DNA of 64,000 nt from an uncultured Eubacteriales bacterium (GTDB lineage: Bacteria > Bacillota > Clostridia > Lachnospirales > Lachnospiraceae), in NCBI GenBank assembly GCA_900315425.1, contig OMZA01000006.1, forward strand, positions 1 through 64,000. Reading direction: 5' to 3'. Below are positions 47,042 to 56,587 of this stretch, piece after piece. How positions within the stretch are numbered: position 1 is the stretch's first letter; every line of letters begins with the position of its first letter. The notes beneath the pieces were generated by a model, which searched no databases, was not told where the DNA came from, and saw only the letters and a program-made list of their open reading frames with translations. The position numbers and the translations under genes were made by a program.

Positions 47042-47185
47042 TTATTTGCTCTGCTCACATGTCTGGTTACCAACTGTACAAGAAGTCTTGCAAGCTGACT
47101 GACATGATGTCTGGCATTCGCCACATCCACCTTTTTTCAAAGTGTCTTTCAAAGTTCTTGTGCTTAAAGTCTTTATATGTTTCAT
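47042..47185 (-). CDS. scfA: SCIFF peptide (six cysteines in forty-five)
   Basis: 47 aa, short and easily missed. Residues begin MKHIKTLSTRTLKD and contain exactly six Cys, in KKGGCGECQTSC and QSACKTSCTVGNQTC, ending EQSK. That is the SCIFF signature, a ribosomally made peptide widespread in Clostridia and present once per genome. Ribosome-binding site AGGAGG is 6 bases before ATG 47185; another ATG is directly upstream. Maturase scfB follows on the same strand. Function of the mature peptide is unknown. Confidence 0.95.
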   Translation of the reverse strand: MKHIKTLSTRTLKDTLKKGGCGECQTSCQSACKTSCTVGNQTCEQSK

Positions 47186-47206
47186 CATATACCTCCTTTA
47201 GTTCAT

Positions 47207-47252
47207 TAGCTATTAACTCGAAATATTATAACACAAATAGCTATTATTTCAA
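47207..47252 (-). promoter_or_regulatory. scfA promoter with flanking direct repeats
   Basis: Minus strand: TTGAAA (47247-47252), 16-base spacer, TATAAT (47225-47230), 40 bases before scfA. Two direct copies of TAGCTATTA (47207-47215 and 47238-47246, plus-strand reading, 31-base period, about three helical turns) flank the -10; one abuts the -35. They could be a binding site for a dimeric regulator. Confidence 0.65.
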
Positions 47253-47346
47253 AGTTTTTTGTATATTCATTGAAGAATTTTTTTATCCGTGATAAAATTT
47301 CCCTTGGAAATTAAAAATGTGAAAAAAGATATTATAGGAGATTATT

Positions 47347-48594
47347 TTGAATACATATCAAATTGTGATACTAATCGCATTAATTATTTTAATTCTATTA
47401 TCCGCATTTTTCTCATCTGCGGAAACAGCTCTTACAACTGTAAGCGCTATTAAAATCCGTTCACTTGTTGATTCAAACCACAAAGGTGCAAAACTTGTAT
47501 CAAAGATACATTCAAATAAAGCAAAAATGTTAAGTGCGATATTAATTGGAAATAATCTTGTTAATATTGCTGCATCTTCTTTAACTACTATATTTGCCCA
47601 AAGCGTTTGGGGTAACTTTGCAGTATCAATATCTGCAGGTGTTCTAACTTTAATGGTTCTTATATTTGGTGAGATTACTCCAAAAACAATTGCTACTTAT
47701 AAGGCTCTTCCACTATCATTACTCTATGCACCTGTTATTTATTTCCTTATGATAATACTTACACCTGTAATTTTTATAATAAATGCTTTATCCAATGCGT
47801 TGCTTAAACTGTTTGGAATTAATACTAAAATAAAAGACTTACATATTACAGAAAAAGAGCTTCGAACAATTGTAGACTTTAGCCACGAAGCAGGTGTCAT
47901 TGAAAAAGAAGAAAAACAGATTATTAATAACGTATTCGACTTTGGAGATGCTGTTGCCTCGGATGTAATGATTCCCAGAGTTGATATGACAATGGCAGAT
48001 TTAAACAGTACATACGAAGAGTTGATACGTCTATTCAGAGATGAAAAGTTTACCAGAATTCCAATATATAGGGATACCCCTGATAATGTAATTGGTATTG
48101 TTAATATGAAAGATCTTCTTTTGTATAACCCTGAGGCTAACTTTGACATTCACAATTTTATAAGAGATGCTTTTTATACCTATGAAACTAAAGAAGTTTC
48201 CAGTCTTCTTCTGGAAATGAAGAATTCCGGTGTTAACATTGCTATCGTTATTGATGAATTCGGTGTTACCAGCGGTCTCATTACTCTGGAAGATTTATTA
48301 GAAGAAATCGTTGGAGAAATCCATGATGAATATGATACTGACGAGGAAGATGCCTTTAAAGAAACAGCCAAAAACAAATATTTAGTAGACGGTCAATATA
48401 AAATATTAGATCTTAATGATAAGCTTAACCTTAACCTTCATTCAGATGATTATGATTCTGTAGGAGGTCTTGTAATAGAAAAACTTGATAGATTTCCAGA
48501 TCCCGGTGATAAAGTTATTATTGATAATATCACCATTCGAGTTATTGCAATGTATAAACGTAGAATTGAAAAGGTTGAGATTACTCTAATGTGA
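47347..48594 (+). CDS. CNNM/CorC-type membrane protein with CBS domains (hemolysin C family)
   Basis: 415 aa. DUF21 (CNNM) membrane domain of about four segments (1-140, [13 protein letters not shown]), a pair of CBS domains (about 200-330, [12 protein letters not shown]), and a C-terminal CorC_HlyC domain (about 345-415). Relatives export Mg2+ or other divalent cations. The TTG start at 47347 has AGGAGA 7 bases upstream. It precedes pyrB by 22 bases on the same strand, and probably shares its transcript. Confidence 0.9.
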   Translation: MNTYQIVILIALIILILLSAFFSSAETALTTVSAIKIRSLVDSNHKGAKLVSKIHSNKAKMLSAILIGNNLVNIAASSLTTIFAQSVWGNFAVSISAGVLTLMVLIFGEITPKTIATYKALPLSLLYAPVIYFLMIILTPVIFIINALSNALLKLFGINTKIKDLHITEKELRTIVDFSHEAGVIEKEEKQIINNVFDFGDAVASDVMIPRVDMTMADLNSTYEELIRLFRDEKFTRIPIYRDTPDNVIGIVNMKDLLLYNPEANFDIHNFIRDAFYTYETKEVSSLLLEMKNSGVNIAIVIDEFGVTSGLITLEDLLEEIVGEIHDEYDTDEEDAFKETAKNKYLVDGQYKILDLNDKLNLNLHSDDYDSVGGLVIEKLDRFPDPGDKVIIDNITIRVIAMYKRRIEKVEITLM

Positions 48595-48616
48595 TTTTTA
48601 TTTTAAAGGAGGTATT

Positions 48617-49537
48617 ATGAGACACTTAATTAGTCCATTGGATTTTTCAGTTGAAGAGCTTAATAATTTACTGGATTTGGCTTCAGATATCGAACATAAT
48701 CCGGAAAAATATTCTCAAATTTGTAAGGGTAAAAAATTAGCAACACTTTTTTATGAGCCAAGCACACGAACTCGCCTTAGTTTTGAAGCTGCCATGCTTA
48801 ATCTTGGAGGAAGTGTCCTTGGATTTTCTTCTGCTGATTCCAGTTCTGCTGCTAAAGGTGAAAGCGTTGCCGATACAATAAGAATTGTCTCATGCTATGC
48901 AGATATTGCCGCTATTAGACATCCAAAAGAAGGTGCTCCTTTAGTTGCTGCAACTAAGTCAGGAATCCCGGTAATAAATGCAGGAGATGGCGGTCATCAG
49001 CATCCAACTCAGACTCTTACCGACCTTATGACTATTCGTTCCTTAAAAGGTCGTTTAGATAATCTGACTATCGGATTGTGCGGTGATTTAAAATTTGGTA
49101 GAACTGTTCACTCTCTTATTAAGGCATTAGTCAGATATACCGGTATTAAATTTGTACTTATATCTCCTAAGGAATTGACAGTTCCTGACTATATCAAACA
49201 GGATGTACTTGATGAGAACAACATAGAATATAAAGAAGTTCGTCAGTTGGATGATGTTATGCCGGAATTAGACATTCTTTATATGACTAGAGTTCAAAAA
49301 GAACGTTTCTTCAATGAAGAAGAATATATCAGATTAAAGGACAGCTACATTCTTACTCAGGATAAAATGAAACTTGCAAGAGAAGACATGCTTGTACTTC
49401 ATCCTCTTCCAAGGGTAAATGAAATATCTGTTGAAGTGGATGACGATCCTAGAGCCGCTTACTTTAAGCAGGTTCAATACGGCGTATATGTTAGAATGGC
49501 ACTTATATTAACCTTGTTAGAATTGGAGGTAAAATAA
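48617..49537 (+). CDS. pyrB: Aspartate carbamoyltransferase catalytic subunit PyrB
   Basis: 306 aa. Condenses carbamoyl phosphate with aspartate. [13 protein letters not shown] near residue 48, HPTQTLTDL near 133, and HPLPR near 262 are the carbamoyl-phosphate and aspartate sites. AAAGGAGG precedes the ATG. One base separates it from pyrI, so the enzyme is of the PyrB-PyrI (E. coli) type. Confidence 0.98.
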   Translation: MRHLISPLDFSVEELNNLLDLASDIEHNPEKYSQICKGKKLATLFYEPSTRTRLSFEAAMLNLGGSVLGFSSADSSSAAKGESVADTIRIVSCYADIAAIRHPKEGAPLVAATKSGIPVINAGDGGHQHPTQTLTDLMTIRSLKGRLDNLTIGLCGDLKFGRTVHSLIKALVRYTGIKFVLISPKELTVPDYIKQDVLDENNIEYKEVRQLDDVMPELDILYMTRVQKERFFNEEEYIRLKDSYILTQDKMKLAREDMLVLHPLPRVNEISVEVDDDPRAAYFKQVQYGVYVRMALILTLLELEVK

Positions 49538-49538
49538 T

Positions 49539-49961
49539 ATGTTAAACGTTGGTTCTTTAAACGAAGGAATTGTTTTAGATCATATTAAAGCCGGTAAATG
49601 TATGCAGATATACAAATACCTCGGTCTTGAAAAATTAGACTGTCAGGTAGCTATTATAAAAAATGCCCGCAGCGACAAGATGGGCAGAAAAGACATTATA
49701 AAAATTGAAGGTCCCTTGGATTTAGTTGACCTTGATATTCTTGGATTCATAGATCATGATATAACAGTAAATATCATTAAGGACGGAGAAATATGTGCAA
49801 AAAAGAAACTTGAGCTTCCTCATGTTATAAAAAATGTTCTCACCTGTAAAAACCCAAGATGCATCTCTACTATTGAACAAGGCTTAGACCAGATATTTAT
49901 TCTTACCGATGAAGAAAAAGAAATATATCGCTGTAAGTATTGCGAAGAAAAATTTTCATAA
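49539..49961 (+). CDS. pyrI: Aspartate carbamoyltransferase regulatory subunit PyrI
   Basis: 140 aa. Binds CTP/ATP and confers allosteric control on PyrB. N-terminal allosteric domain (GIVLDHIKAGKCMQIYKYLG), C-terminal zinc domain with four Cys (CKNPRC and CKYC). Follows pyrB directly. Followed by a perfect terminator. Confidence 0.97.
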   Translation: MLNVGSLNEGIVLDHIKAGKCMQIYKYLGLEKLDCQVAIIKNARSDKMGRKDIIKIEGPLDLVDLDILGFIDHDITVNIIKDGEICAKKKLELPHVIKNVLTCKNPRCISTIEQGLDQIFILTDEEKEIYRCKYCEEKFS

Positions 49962-49964
49962 ATA

Positions 49965-49996
49965 AAAACGGAGCAAAAAATTTTTTGCTCCGTTTT
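49965..49996. terminator. Bidirectional terminator after pyrI
   Basis: A perfect 32-base palindrome, 16-base arms containing ACGGAGC, with A runs and T runs on both ends. It serves pyrI (plus) and the convergent polysaccharide deacetylase (minus). Confidence 0.92.
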
Positions 49997-50005
49997 CTAT
50001 TTCAT

Positions 50006-50938
50006 CTATGGAAGGAATTCACCGTACTTAACTCCTTCTTTATATCCACCTGCTCTGTACTCAGCCATTTCACTAACTGTAACTAACTGGTATCCCTGTT
50101 CTTTAAGCCAAGATATTGCAGGTATAATTCCATCTGCTGTAGTACTATAAATATCATGCATCAAAATTATAGCTCCATCATATGCATTTTCCTTTACATA
50201 TTGGAGAAGTTGTGGTGGATTTTTATACTTCCAATCCAAAGAGTCTACAGACCAAAGTATTATCGGATCCTTTACTAAAGACATAACCCTCTCATCTGCT
50301 GCTCCATATGGAGGTCTTATAATAGTATCTTTCTGACCTGTTATCTGTTGTAACCTATTTTTTACAGCCATGACCTGATTAATAACCTGTTTGTCATCAG
50401 TTACATTTACCAGATTCACATGACCGTATGTATGATTGCCTATCTCACATCCTGCATCATAAGCTCTCTTTAAAGCTTTAATATTTTCTGTTTCATCCTC
50501 ATCAATATTAAGACCTAACACAAAAAATGTAGCATGAGCATCATTAGCTATCAGTGCATCTACAATCCTATTGGTAACTGGAGCATTAGGACCGTCATCA
50601 AAGGTTAATGCAATCATTGGTTTATTAGGATCTATCTCTTTATTCTCATTATCTATTTCTATAGGAAATGTTGTCTCTTCCTCTATTTCCTGCTTTTTAG
50701 TCGTCTCTTTGGTTGTCTCTTTGGTTGTCTCTTCATCTTTATTTTTAGTCGTTGTTTCCTCTGTGGATTCTATTTCTTTTTTTATTTCCTTATCTAATCC
50801 AGCAGATATTTCACCCTTAGTAGACACTTGATTTTCATCTATTTCATCTTCTAATCTTGTTAAGCTTACTTTTATCAGAACAAAAACTAATAATATAAAC
50901 ACAAATACAACTGCGTATTTTATAATTCTGGCTTTCAT
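50006..50938 (-). CDS. Membrane-anchored polysaccharide deacetylase (NodB/CE4)
   Basis: 310 aa. One N-terminal membrane segment (7-26), a Glu/Thr/Lys-rich linker with ETTKETTK repeats (about 55-92), then a NodB domain with catalytic Asp114 and metal ligand Asp115 in TFDDGPN, metal ligands His169 and His173 in HTYGH, RPPYGA, and a final HDIYSTT. Likely removes N-acetyl groups from peptidoglycan or another surface glycan on the outer face. Divergent in function from neighbours; rnpB is just upstream on the same strand. Confidence 0.92.
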   Translation of the reverse strand: MKARIIKYAVVFVFILLVFVLIKVSLTRLEDEIDENQVSTKGEISAGLDKEIKKEIESTEETTTKNKDEETTKETTKETTKKQEIEEETTFPIEIDNENKEIDPNKPMIALTFDDGPNAPVTNRIVDALIANDAHATFFVLGLNIDEDETENIKALKRAYDAGCEIGNHTYGHVNLVNVTDDKQVINQVMAVKNRLQQITGQKDTIIRPPYGAADERVMSLVKDPIILWSVDSLDWKYKNPPQLLQYVKENAYDGAIILMHDIYSTTADGIIPAISWLKEQGYQLVTVSEMAEYRAGGYKEGVKYGEFLP

Positions 50939-50971
50939 ATTTATCTGTCTTTCATATTAAATATTATTATA

Positions 50972-51312
50972 GTCGAGCAGAACTATAAGCCGGGTTATGT
51001 ATTAGATGATCATCTATCTAGTTCTACTGTTACCAGTAGAATCAAGCAACCAACCCGAAAACCTGACGGGCAGCCAATCGTTTTCTATTTGGTCTTGCTT
51101 CGGATGGGGTTTACAATGCCTGTTATGTTACCATAACAGCGGTGGTCTCTTACACCGCCCTTTCACCCTTACTGATTAACTCAGCGGTTTACTTTCTGTT
51201 GCACTGGCCTTGGAGTCACCTCCACCGGACGTTATCCGGCATCCTGCCCTATGAAGCCCGGACTTTCCTCACCTGAAATAAATCCAGCCGCGATCATCTG
51301 TTCTACTCAACA
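50972..51312 (-). ncRNA. rnpB: RNase P RNA (class A)
   Basis: About 341 nt; catalytic RNA for tRNA 5' maturation. Minus-strand landmarks in order: helix P1 5' strand GAGTAGAAC (51300-51308), GAGGAAAGTCCGGGC, ATAGGGCAGGATGCC, GGAGGTGACTCC, AACAGAAAGTAAACCGC, GGGTGAAAGGGCGGTGTAAG, AAACCCCATCC..., CCGTCAGGTTTTCGGGTTGG, and the P1 3' strand GTTCTGCTC (50975-50983), which pairs with the 5' strand with one G-U. Ends are set by P1 and the promoter, accurate to a few bases. Confidence 0.97.
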
Positions 51313-51318
51313 TTTGCT

Positions 51319-51347
51319 ACTCTACCATTTTTTTTAAATACGGTCAA
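51319..51347 (-). promoter_or_regulatory. rnpB promoter
   Basis: Minus strand: TTGACC (51342-51347), 17-base spacer, TAGAGT (51319-51324). Predicted start near 51312 coincides with the RNA 5' end. It lets rnpB be made separately from the long suf-to-kinase run. Confidence 0.7.
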
Positions 51348-51365
51348 GCTGTGTACTCGTCTTTA

Positions 51366-53030
51366 CTATAAGTCAAAACATCCCCCACCAATAAATTCTC
51401 TAACTAATGAGTTATTTGGAATTCCTGTAGTATCAATAGCTAAGAAATAATCCAGGAATTTAAGTAATCGTTTTGCTTCCACATACACCGGAGAATCTTT
51501 TTGAATTCCAAATAATAGTGGTTCTGCATATATTTTGAGAACTGCTAACTCGTATATCAATGCAGAATTAAACATTATATCTGCACCTTCCTGGAAAGGG
51601 AAAATGTAACTTTCCTCTCCATGTCTTACGGAACCCCATCTCATAAGAGTCTCTTCAGCAGAAATTCCTCTTGTTCTGGCATCTCTCACAATTCTTCTTA
51701 TAAGTCTGCCATCAGTTGTGGATATTCTGTTGTGTTCATCAATATTAAGCTGGGTTAAAGCACTTATATATATTTTATATTTATTCTTTTTAGGCAACTT
51801 ATATGTTAACTCTTCATTGAGACCATGAATTCCTTCGATAATTAATACATCATTATTACCAAGCTTAATGTAATTACCATTAAATTCCCTTTTACCTGTA
51901 ATAAAATTATATGTTGGAAGGCTTACTTCTTCCCCTGCTATCAGCGATAACATATCTTTATTAAGCAGCTCTACATCTATAGCCTTAATTGTTTCAAAAT
52001 TGTAATTGCCATTTTCATCCCTTGGAGTATGTATCCTATCTATAAAATAGTTATCTACAGATATGGTATGTGGCGTGTATCCACAGGCCCTTAACTGAAT
52101 ACCCAGTCTATGGGAAAATGTTGTTTTTCCTGAAGATGACGGACCAGCTACAAGTATAATTTTCTTCTCCGTATTGGATGCTATTTTCTGAGCTATATCG
52201 CCGATTTTCTTTTCCATTAAGGCTTCTGATACAAGAATTAAATTCTGAGATTTACCTAGTGCTATTTTCTCATTTAAAGCTCCAACAGTATCTACACCCA
52301 TCATATCTCCCCAGGCTTCTGATTCCTTTAATACTTTAAAAAGGTTAGGCTGTGGGTCAAATTCCGGTATTTTTTCCGGTTCTTTTCTAGTAGGAAGTTG
52401 AAGTACAAAACCCGAATCATACAATTTTAAATCAAAATGTTTAATATATCCTGTGCTAGGAACCATATAACCATAAAAATAATCTTCAAATCCCTTAAGA
52501 TTATATATGTTTACCCTACTGGCTCTACGAAACTTAAAAAGTCTTTCCTTGTCATACATTTTATGTCTGGCAAAAAGCTCCACAGCACTTAGGGCTGGAA
52601 TATTCCTCTTATTAATTGTTATATCCTCATCAACCAATTTTTTCATTTGAACTTTTACTCTGTCTAAAAGTTCCTGAGTTAATGGAGTTTTAGCTTCGAA
52701 TGTGCAATAATATCCTCTGCTTAATGAATATCTTACATATATTCTTTTTATATCCTTGGTACCTAGTACATCATAAAATGCTTTAAGCATAATAAGTGTA
52801 GCACTTCTTTTATAAACTTCATGACCTAAAGTAGACTTTGTAGTAAGCAATTCAAGTTCGCAATTACTAGATATTTTTTTTAAAAGCTCAGTAAGTTTTC
52901 CGTTCTTCTTACAAATGACGATTTGTCCATCATACTGACTTTGAAAATCCTTTGCAATATCAGCAATTGAAGTTCCTTCCAGGTATTCTTTTTCAATGCC
53001 ACCTACATTTACTTTACACATTTCTTCCAT
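51366..53030 (-). CDS. TGS/ThrRS-like domain nucleoside kinase (uridine kinase family)
   Basis: 554 aa. N-terminal TGS-like domain (1-65) and a threonyl-tRNA-synthetase-like second domain (about 65-215), then a phosphoribulokinase/uridine-kinase domain with Walker A GPSSSGKTT (296-304), SVDNYFIDR and the IIEGIHGLN block. Probably phosphorylates uridine/cytidine, or a related substrate; the role of the synthetase-like part is unknown. GGAGG lies 9 bases before the ATG, which overlaps the trmK end by 17 bases. Last protein gene of the suf-dnaG run. Confidence 0.88.
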   Translation of the reverse strand: MEEMCKVNVGGIEKEYLEGTSIADIAKDFQSQYDGQIVICKKNGKLTELLKKISSNCELELLTTKSTLGHEVYKRSATLIMLKAFYDVLGTKDIKRIYVRYSLSRGYYCTFEAKTPLTQELLDRVKVQMKKLVDEDITINKRNIPALSAVELFARHKMYDKERLFKFRRASRVNIYNLKGFEDYFYGYMVPSTGYIKHFDLKLYDSGFVLQLPTRKEPEKIPEFDPQPNLFKVLKESEAWGDMMGVDTVGALNEKIALGKSQNLILVSEALMEKKIGDIAQKIASNTEKKIILVAGPSSSGKTTFSHRLGIQLRACGYTPHTISVDNYFIDRIHTPRDENGNYNFETIKAIDVELLNKDMLSLIAGEEVSLPTYNFITGKREFNGNYIKLGNNDVLIIEGIHGLNEELTYKLPKKNKYKIYISALTQLNIDEHNRISTTDGRLIRRIVRDARTRGISAEETLMRWGSVRHGEESYIFPFQEGADIMFNSALIYELAVLKIYAEPLLFGIQKDSPVYVEAKRLLKFLDYFLAIDTTGIPNNSLVREFIGGGCFDL

Positions 53031-53733
53031 AAGCTACTACCTCCAATACATCATTAATTTCTGCTAGATTATCCACTAATTGTTTTTTTCTTGCCTCTAC
53101 ATTTTCCCCATCTTTATTTTCGATAGAGGCAGCTACCTTCTCTAACCTTTTTTTATCCCACTCCAGATATTCTCTTAGTATCTGGTTCTTTTCATCTATA
53201 AGCTGTTTTCCATACTTATATTCTATTTCCGTATAATCTATATCTTTACCATTTACAACTTTTATAACAGTATAGAATTTACCATCGTCCTTAATCATCC
53301 ACTGGGAAACTATTCTATATCCATTATCATGTAGAAAATGTCTCACATCTGCTATCTCAGATTGAGGAGATATTATAAGTTCTTTTAATTCTCTTACAAC
53401 CTTTTCCCCATCTTTGATTATTTTACAAATAAGTCCTCCACCCATACCTGCAATAATCGCAGTATCCACTTCTTTAGGTTTTAATTTTTCAAATCCGTTG
53501 GAAATCCTAAATTCAATGTTTTCGATGACCTTCTTATCATTAGATTGTCTGGTATTGGTCTTGGCTTTTTTTAAAGGACCTTCTCTTAAATCCATTGCTA
53601 TAACCTTAGGAGATATATCCTGCTTTATAAGATATATAGATACATAGCCATGATCGCATCCAATATCTGCCACTACATTACCCTTAGTAACAGTGTTAGC
53701 TATGAGTTTCATTCTCTTTGTTATTTCTATCAT
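53014..53733 (-). CDS. trmK: tRNA (adenine22-N1)-methyltransferase TrmK
   Basis: 239 aa. Rossmann methyltransferase with ADIGCDHGYVSIYL near residue 20, IAMDLREGPLKKA, and AGMGGGLICKII, the diagnostic TrmK segment; C-terminal coiled coil (LDWDKKRLEKV-like helix). Start overlaps the dnaG stop by 4 bases, so translation is coupled. In many Firmicutes rpoD lies between dnaG and trmK; it is not here. Confidence 0.94.
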   Translation of the reverse strand: MIEITKRMKLIANTVTKGNVVADIGCDHGYVSIYLIKQDISPKVIAMDLREGPLKKAKTNTRQSNDKKVIENIEFRISNGFEKLKPKEVDTAIIAGMGGGLICKIIKDGEKVVRELKELIISPQSEIADVRHFLHDNGYRIVSQWMIKDDGKFYTVIKVVNGKDIDYTEIEYKYGKQLIDEKNQILREYLEWDKKRLEKVAASIENKDGENVEARKKQLVDNLAEINDVLEVVAYGRNV

Positions 53734-55535
53734 AAATGTATCTGCATTTTCTTTATCTCTATTTCCTGATTCAAAAGTTCCTGCAGCTCCTTTGCGTCGT
53801 TTGTATTATTTATAAGGTTTTCAATCTTATACATTTTTATTTTTTTTACAACTTCATTAACTGCTTTTTCTAACTCTTTCCCAGTTGGTGTCTTTAAGGA
53901 ATTGTCAAATGGTGTGTTAAATAACTGAGCCACCTCACCTGCATCTTCTTCGTCTGTAAACATAGTTAGAATCTTAGAAGTATTAAGATGTTTTTCTTCA
54001 ATCTGCTTAAATAATATATTTGCTACAGTTTCATAAAGCTTTTCCGAAAAATCTTTTGGACTAATATATTTTTTGACAACATCATAATACTCCGGTTGGT
54101 CTGAAATCCATGTAAAAAACATTCTTTGAGTTTTTTTAATTCCACCTTCACCATCAGGTCTCACAGATCTATTATATTGCTGCTTAGTTATAATTGCCGA
54201 TTCATTTAATATTTCTTCATTTTCTTCAGAGTAATCTTCCGGCTTATATGTCTTAGCTCTTTCTTTTACTTTCTTGTAAAGAAGCTCCTTGTCTATATTA
54301 AACTCATCGCACACTGCTTCAATATAAACATTTCTCTCAAGTTCATCTCTAAACTCCAAAAGCATCGTGGTAATTTCATTGTAAAAATCCACTTGATCCG
54401 TTGGTGTATCAAATTTATGACCTTTTCTTTGCATCTTTACTCTAAATATAAAAGAGTCACAGGCATCATCTATTCTCTTTTGATATGCCTCTTTTCCAAG
54501 ATTCTTTATAAACTCATCAGGATCTTTATATGGAGTCATATCCAAAACTTTAATTTTAAATCCCTGCTTTTTTAAAATCGGAATTGCCCTTAAGGCAGCA
54601 TCCTGTCCAGCCAAATCACTATCAAAAGTAAGAATAACATTATCCGTTTCTTTTTTAATTGCTGCTGCATTTCTTTCTCCAAAGGCAGTTCCTAAAGCTG
54701 CAACAGCATTGGTAAATCCTGCATTATGTAAGGCTATAACATCCATATACCCTTCACATATAAGCAAATAATTCTGTTTTGAATGTCTCGCTACATTTAA
54801 TCCATATAGAGTTTTACTTTTGATGAATATTTTGGTTTCCGGAGAATTGAGATATTTTGGCAACGTGTCATCTAGAACTCTTCCTCCAAAAGCTATAACT
54901 CTGTTGTTTACATCCATTATCGGAAACATAACTCTGTTCCAGAATTTATCATAAGTTCCTTTTTCTTTATAAGTTATAAGTCCGCTTTTTTTCAAAATTT
55001 CATCATCATATCCAGATGCTTTTAAAGCTTCATATAGACCTTTTCCTGAATTACCTGCATACCCCAGACCAAATTTTCTCATAGTTTCTTCATTTAGTCC
55101 TCTTCTTTTTAGATAATCCATTCCTTTAGTTCCTTCGGGAGATCTTAATTTTTTATAGTAGTACATTGCTGCTGCTTTATATATCTCCAAAAGTTTACTT
55201 CTCTCACCTAAAGCTTTTTGTTCTTCTTTTGTAAAATTCCTTTCAGGAAGCTTTATGCCTGCTCTTTTGCCTAGCATCTCTACTGCTTCCGGAAAAGATT
55301 TTTCTTCATATTTCTGGATAAAAGTTATGACACTTCCACCTACATGACATCCAAAACAATAAAACATTCTTTTGCTTGGTGTTACAATAAATGAAGGTGT
55401 CTTTTCATTATGAAACGGACAAAGTCCCACATATGAGGATCCGGCTTTCTTTAAAGAAACATATGAGCCAATTACACTTACTATGTCATTTTCTTCAATT
55501 ACTTCATCTATTATCTCTTCCGGATAAAAACTCAT
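53730..55535 (-). CDS. dnaG: DNA primase DnaG
   Basis: 601 aa. CHC2 zinc finger (CPFHNEKTPSF ... CFGCHVGG, about 39-66), the primase core, Toprim with LLICEGYMDVIAL and LTFDSDLAGQDAA, and a C-terminal helicase-interacting domain. AGAGGTGGCTAT precedes the ATG. Between dgt (31-base gap) and trmK. Confidence 0.97.
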   Translation of the reverse strand: MSFYPEEIIDEVIEENDIVSVIGSYVSLKKAGSSYVGLCPFHNEKTPSFIVTPSKRMFYCFGCHVGGSVITFIQKYEEKSFPEAVEMLGKRAGIKLPERNFTKEEQKALGERSKLLEIYKAAAMYYYKKLRSPEGTKGMDYLKRRGLNEETMRKFGLGYAGNSGKGLYEALKASGYDDEILKKSGLITYKEKGTYDKFWNRVMFPIMDVNNRVIAFGGRVLDDTLPKYLNSPETKIFIKSKTLYGLNVARHSKQNYLLICEGYMDVIALHNAGFTNAVAALGTAFGERNAAAIKKETDNVILTFDSDLAGQDAALRAIPILKKQGFKIKVLDMTPYKDPDEFIKNLGKEAYQKRIDDACDSFIFRVKMQRKGHKFDTPTDQVDFYNEITTMLLEFRDELERNVYIEAVCDEFNIDKELLYKKVKERAKTYKPEDYSEENEEILNESAIITKQQYNRSVRPDGEGGIKKTQRMFFTWISDQPEYYDVVKKYISPKDFSEKLYETVANILFKQIEEKHLNTSKILTMFTDEEDAGEVAQLFNTPFDNSLKTPTGKELEKAVNEVVKKIKMYKIENLINNTNDAKELQELLNQEIEIKKMQIHL

Positions 55536-55566
55536 ATAGCCACCTCTCTTTTATAATTTCATGGTA

Positions 55567-56583
55567 TTACATTTTCCATGAAACCGGAACGAATAAGCTT
55601 TGAAATACCTTAACTGAGTATTGATCGCTCATTCCTGATATATAATCACATACAACTCTTTCAATATCTTGATTGAATTGCTCATTTAATAACTTGTATT
55701 CATCAGGCATCTCTTGTGGATGCTTCATATAATATTCAAATAGAAGCTCAAGCATTTTTTTTGCTTTTACTTCCTCACCCTTTGCTTTAGGGTTGGAGTA
55801 TACATTTTCAAACATATATCCTCTAAGGCCTGACATGGCTTTTGATACAGTCTCTGACATTATAATATCAGGCTTGTCTATGCTCTTAGATACTATATCA
55901 AATATCATGGTATCTAATCGTTCATTTTTAGAATGGCCAAGAATAGCTGTGAATTCTTCAGGAATATCCTCTTCCTTCATTATTCCACCTCTAATAGCAT
56001 CATCTATATCATGATTTATATACGCTATCTTATCGGCTAATCTTACAACTTTACCTTCCATAGTTGAAGGCTTTCCACTGGTTCTATGGTTAACTATACC
56101 ATCTCTAACTTCCCAAGTAAGATTAAGACCTTTTCCATCATTTTCCAAAATATCCACAACTCTAAGGCTTTGCTTGGAATGAACAAACCCATATGAACAA
56201 ACTCCATTTAAAGCTCTCTCTCCTGCATGCCCAAAAGGTGTATGTCCCAAATCATGTCCTAAAGCAATAGCTTCAATAAGATCCTCATTGAGGCTCAAAG
56301 CTTTTCCTATGGTTCTTGCAATTTGAGAAACCTCTAAAGTGTGGGTTAATCTTGTTCTGTAATGATCTCCTTCTGGAGCAAGAAATACCTGAGTTTTATG
56401 TTTCATTCTTCTAAATGATTTGCAATGTAATATTCTATCTCTATCTCTTTGATAACAGGTTCTGATATCACATGGCTCGTTATCCTTTTCAATACGTTCT
56501 CTTCCTTTAGATTTATCACTAAAGGATGCATACTCACTAAGTATTACATGTTCCCTTAATTCTAATTTTTCCCTAATATTCAA
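55567..56583 (-). CDS. dgt: dGTPase-like HD-domain deoxynucleotide triphosphohydrolase
   Basis: 338 aa. HD superfamily metal site: HRTRLTHTLEVSQIA (His, Arg, His), HDLGHTPFGHAGE (HD pair), and later NHDIDDAIRGG. Converts dNTP to deoxynucleoside and triphosphate. Starts with TTG at 56583, with AGGAGATAAG in place. Directly upstream of dnaG, the usual position in Clostridia. Confidence 0.94.
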   Translation of the reverse strand: MNIREKLELREHVILSEYASFSDKSKGRERIEKDNEPCDIRTCYQRDRDRILHCKSFRRMKHKTQVFLAPEGDHYRTRLTHTLEVSQIARTIGKALSLNEDLIEAIALGHDLGHTPFGHAGERALNGVCSYGFVHSKQSLRVVDILENDGKGLNLTWEVRDGIVNHRTSGKPSTMEGKVVRLADKIAYINHDIDDAIRGGIMKEEDIPEEFTAILGHSKNERLDTMIFDIVSKSIDKPDIIMSETVSKAMSGLRGYMFENVYSNPKAKGEEVKAKKMLELLFEYYMKHPQEMPDEYKLLNEQFNQDIERVVCDYISGMSDQYSVKVFQSLFVPVSWKM

Positions 56584-56587
56584 TAAC

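Noticed and set aside
47059-47292. 77-residue plus-strand open frame over the scfA region
   Set aside because: It is the antisense shadow of the SCIFF peptide gene and its promoter; it has no ribosome-binding site and the minus-strand product is a clear family member.
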